Below, piece after piece: positions 61,337 through 64,000 of a stretch of 64,000 nucleotides of DNA (position 1 is the stretch's first letter; every line of letters starts with the position of its first letter). Below the pieces are notes generated by a model. The model worked only from the letters and a program-made list of their open reading frames with translations. It did not search any database and had not been told where the DNA came from. The stretch spans positions 1 through 64,000 of the forward strand of contig NZ_AVAQ01000007.1 of assembly GCF_000463075.2 (NCBI RefSeq). Reading direction: 5' to 3'. A program made the translations under genes and the position numbers. The stretch comes from Lactiplantibacillus plantarum EGD-AQ4 (GTDB lineage Bacteria; Bacillota; Bacilli; Lactobacillales; Lactobacillaceae).

Positions 61337-63349
61337 CTAATTAGATTCTGAATCGGTCGTATCCGTCGCCGTTAACAAATCAATCAGTGACTGTTTGACC
61401 TCATCAACCGACTGGCCTTCAATCTGAGTTGCGGCGTTAGATAAGTGACCGCCACCACCCAGCTTTTCCATATAAACTTGGACGTTGATCTCACCTAGCG
61501 ACCGTGCGGAGATACCGACCCGACCGTCTTCACGACGCGTAATCACAAATGACGCGTCGACGCCCGACATGGACAACAGTGAGTCCGCAGCTTGAGCCGC
61601 CGTCACGGGATCATAAACTTGGTCGTTTTCACCCACACAGAGCGCCATATCCTGATTGACAAATTCAACCGTTTCAATCAAGTGATTGCGTTGCAGATAA
61701 CTGTCGACATTTTCCTTCATAAACTGTTGTACGAGCAGCGAATCGGCACCCGCTGAACGTAAGTAGCTGGCCGCATCGAAGGTCCGTGAACCAGACCGCA
61801 ACGAGAACGACTTGGTATCAATCACGATCCCCGTCAACATTGCCGTTGCTTCAATCTTATTAATTGGTTCCGCATCATGGGACTGATATTCGAACATTTC
61901 CGTAATCAGCTCACACGTCGATGACGCATATGGTTCAATATAAACCAAAACTGGGTTTTCTGGAAATTCTTCGCCCCGGCGATGGTGATCAATAATCATG
62001 ACCCGATTTTCAAGCCGCTCATAAAGCGCCTGTGACATCGAAATACTTGGCTTAGAATGGTCGGCCATGATCAATAAACTTTGGTCAGTGGCCTTTTCTA
62101 GGGCTTCTTCTGGCGAGATAATCGAAGCTTCGATATCTTCGTCAGACTTCAACTGATCTAGTAACCGCTGAATATCCGAATGGACGTTTTGTTCATCCAA
62201 AACGATCCAACATTGTTTGTCATTCATTTTAGCAATCCGCCGAATACCCAAGCAGGCCCCCACCGCATCCATATCTGGTTGCCGGTGCCCTTGGACAAAG
62301 ACTTGGTCGGATTGATTCATCAATTCCTGCAAGGTCTGACTAATCATCCGTGCCCGGACCCGCGTCCGTTTTTCCATCGGGTTGGTCTTACCGCCATAGA
62401 AGCGTGCTGGTTCATCTTCGGCCTTCACGACAACTTGGTCACCACCCCGCCCTAACGCCAGGTCCATGTTACTTTGCGCTAAATCGGCTAAATTGTTCAT
62501 ATTTCGTTCGCCGTACGCAATCCCAATACTCAACGTTAATGGGAAGTTCTGCTTCGAAGTCGATTCTCGAATACGATCCAGAATGCGGAACTTATTTTCT
62601 TCGACCCGGCGTAAACTGCTTGCATAGCCGAGTAAGAAAAAGTGGTCATCGTCGAGCCGCTTCAAGTACATGCCGAACATCTGCGTCCACTTGGACAATT
62701 CGTTGGTCACGTAATTATTCAAATTGGAAATATCCGTATCAGTCATCGACTGGGTGATTTCGTCGTAGTTATCGAGGAAGATCTGCCCAATGACTAACTT
62801 TTCATCTTCAAACTGGTCGGTCAGTTCAGCGTACTTGGTGACGTCCATCATATAGACAGTATTCGTGCTCTGTTGGACGCGTAAATCAAATTGATAGTCT
62901 TGCCAACGAATCGTCGCTGGTTCGTCCATATGCGCGCTCAGCGTCTCTGCCAAGGCCGGATCGATATCTTCCAAACGATAACCTAAGACGTCCTTATCAC
63001 CAAAATACCGCTGAAGATAAGGATTGACCCACTCAATGGTCTGATCAGCGTTAAAAATCATCACGCCAATTGGCATCTGAATCAAGGCTTCTTGCTCACC
63101 GCGCTTAATGCGATAAGATAAATCCGAAATATATTCGTTAGCACTCGAGCTCAGCTCAATCAGCGTATTGTAGGAAATCACGCCTGCCATCACAATTAAG
63201 ATGAGGACAACCGTCCCAAAAATCCAGTTCATCAAATAACCGGTCACGAGCATAATTAGCGACAAGCCAAAAATAACCAGCGCTAGGAGCCGTAACTGTT
63301 GGTTTTGTAAGAAAAATGGAATTTTTTCGCGCGAAAAGATCTTTTTCAT
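61337..63349 (-). CDS. gdpP: Cyclic-di-AMP phosphodiesterase GdpP (DHH family)
   Basis: The 670-residue protein has two N-terminal transmembrane helices (about 15-55), a degenerate PAS domain (90-150), a modified GGDEF domain (170-300), and a DHH/DHHA1 phosphodiesterase ([45 protein letters not shown]). It hydrolyses c-di-AMP and affects potassium balance and wall stress. It precedes rplI by 13 nt. Confidence 0.97.
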   Translation of the reverse strand: MKKIFSREKIPFFLQNQQLRLLALVIFGLSLIMLVTGYLMNWIFGTVVLILIVMAGVISYNTLIELSSSANEYISDLSYRIKRGEQEALIQMPIGVMIFNADQTIEWVNPYLQRYFGDKDVLGYRLEDIDPALAETLSAHMDEPATIRWQDYQFDLRVQQSTNTVYMMDVTKYAELTDQFEDEKLVIGQIFLDNYDEITQSMTDTDISNLNNYVTNELSKWTQMFGMYLKRLDDDHFFLLGYASSLRRVEENKFRILDRIRESTSKQNFPLTLSIGIAYGERNMNNLADLAQSNMDLALGRGGDQVVVKAEDEPARFYGGKTNPMEKRTRVRARMISQTLQELMNQSDQVFVQGHRQPDMDAVGACLGIRRIAKMNDKQCWIVLDEQNVHSDIQRLLDQLKSDEDIEASIISPEEALEKATDQSLLIMADHSKPSISMSQALYERLENRVMIIDHHRRGEEFPENPVLVYIEPYASSTCELITEMFEYQSHDAEPINKIEATAMLTGIVIDTKSFSLRSGSRTFDAASYLRSAGADSLLVQQFMKENVDSYLQRNHLIETVEFVNQDMALCVGENDQVYDPVTAAQAADSLLSMSGVDASFVITRREDGRVGISARSLGEINVQVYMEKLGGGGHLSNAATQIEGQSVDEVKQSLIDLLTATDTTDSESN

Positions 63350-63485
63350 ATTAAAAATCCCTCAAGCCTTCTCAGTAATGTCTATATTTTATCACAAACC
63401 ACCATTTGCTTCAGCGATTGGTGTTGAACAACGTAAACGCTTTATTTGCCGTGATTGCCCGTTCTTCGTCACTTTCAGGGTAAAT

Positions 63486-63518
63486 AAAAACCACAGCACC
63501 GAAGTCTGTGGTTTTAAA
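63486..63518 (-). terminator. Terminator of the ssb-rpsR operon
   Basis: AAACCACAG and CTGTGGTTT arms are followed on the minus strand by TTA. It lies just past the rpsR stop. Confidence 0.8.
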
Positions 63519-63525
63519 AGACTGA

Positions 63526-63762
63526 TTAGTCTTCGGATACGAATGCTAATAAGCCCATGATCCGTGCACGCTTGATTGCGATAGTTAACGCACGTTGGTT
63601 CTTAGCACTAGTCCCAGTTACACGACGTGGCAAAATCTTTCCACGTTCTGAAATGAAACGACGTAATAAGTCAGTATCTTTATAATCGATGTATTCGATA
63701 TGGTTAGCGGCGATGAAGTCGACTTTACGACGACGACGGCCACCTCTTCTTTGTTGTGCCAT
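63526..63762 (-). CDS. rpsR: 30S ribosomal protein S18
   Basis: The start is the ATG at 63762 ([16 protein letters not shown]) behind GAGGGAAC, giving 78 residues. The remainder ([39 protein letters not shown]) is standard S18. It follows ssb in the rpsF-ssb-rpsR operon. Confidence 0.97.
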   Translation of the reverse strand: MAQQRRGGRRRRKVDFIAANHIEYIDYKDTDLLRRFISERGKILPRRVTGTSAKNQRALTIAIKRARIMGLLAFVSED

Positions 63763-63800
63763 TGATAGTTCCCTCCTCGATGTCTGTCTAAGCAATTAGA

Positions 63801-64000
63801 CTAGAATGGTAAATCATCATCCGAGATATCAATCTGATCGCCATTGTTAGCAAATGGATCGGCTTGGTTGTTGTTCGCACTGCTTGATGGTGCGGCACTG
63901 TTCGCATTACCGGCGTTACCATTCCCAAATGGGTTGTTGTTATTCGCTGATGATTGTTGAGGAGCCGTATTTTGGCCTTGATTACTGTACCCACTATTAT
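63801..64000 (-). CDS. ssb: Single-stranded DNA-binding protein, C-terminal part
   Basis: Only the disordered tail is inside the window: a Asn/Gln/Ser/Gly-rich linker ending in the acidic tip DISDDDLPF, the conserved interaction motif of SSB. The gene continues past the right edge. Its place directly before rpsR fits the standard operon. Confidence 0.93.
   Translation of the reverse strand, partial: NSGYSNQGQNTAPQQSSANNNNPFGNGNAGNANSAAPSSSANNNQADPFANNGDQIDISDDDLPF

Noticed and set aside
1-64000. CRISPR arrays
   Set aside because: No regularly spaced direct repeats with unique spacers were seen on reading; the tandem repeats at 52789-52854 have no spacers.

Overview
The window reads as a chromosomal segment of a lactic acid bacterium of the Lactiplantibacillus plantarum group, lying close to the replication origin. 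The evidence is the order ssb-rpsR-gdpP-rplI-dnaB (right end, all minus strand), the walRKHIJ-htrA-rlmH cluster, a glgBCDAP-pullulanase glycogen operon, and two exact parS-type sites. The species name is inferred from gene order and protein recognition; no search was run.

Layout, left to right. 1-4.8 kb: a LysR regulator (cut by the edge), a DASS-family dicarboxylate/citrate carrier and a divergent three-domain fumarate-reductase-like flavoprotein, together a plausible fumarate or organic acid respiration unit. 4.9-9.6 kb: a PTPS/QueD-like protein without the usual cysteine, a uracil-DNA-glycosylase-family protein with an odd start, and a T-box-controlled operon (thioredoxin-fold protein, SDF-family amino acid symporter, ATP-grasp ligase). 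9.7-12.6 kb: an accessory patch with a PIN/ImmA toxin-antitoxin-like pair and a DUF4393 (Abi-alpha type) protein. 12.7-21.1 kb: rlmH, an intergenic region with three perfect DnaA boxes, htrA and the WalRK cell-wall regulatory operon.

21.4-35.07 kb: a 13.6-kb integrated element in the 3' end of a tRNA-Lys(CTT) gene, bounded by a 19-bp att core. It carries integrase, an XRE repressor facing an excisionase/AlpA-like gene, a Prim-Pol and VapE replication pair, and a complete-looking HK97-type head and packaging set (HNH, TerS, TerL, portal, fused protease-capsid, connector, head closure) plus an ArpU-type regulator. It has no tail, holin or endolysin gene. This is the layout of a capsid-forming phage-inducible chromosomal island (cfPICI): a satellite that makes its own heads and would have to borrow tails. 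Inside it, a 125-bp block of GTGGTCC iterons around a palindrome occurs twice in inverted orientation, once right after the VapE gene, and is a strong candidate replication origin. Integrase arm-type repeats sit inside both ends.

35.1-42.2 kb: cold-shock protein, a PNPOx-fold protein, a GH65 disaccharide phosphorylase with beta-phosphoglucomutase, and a Cof-type HAD phosphatase. 42.5-52.4 kb: the glycogen operon in the order glgB-C-D-A-P-pullulanase with overlapping or closely spaced genes; glgB carries a one-base frameshift in a short G tract. 52.9-54.7 kb: a peptide-binding lipoprotein gene preceded, behind a good promoter, by a 41-codon ORF containing four consecutive Cys codons. 55.9-59.2 kb: proBA and an MFS transporter whose last codons contain a parS site. 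Two diverged, highly structured noncoding repeats (about 1.0 and 0.83 kb) lie on either side of the glycogen region.
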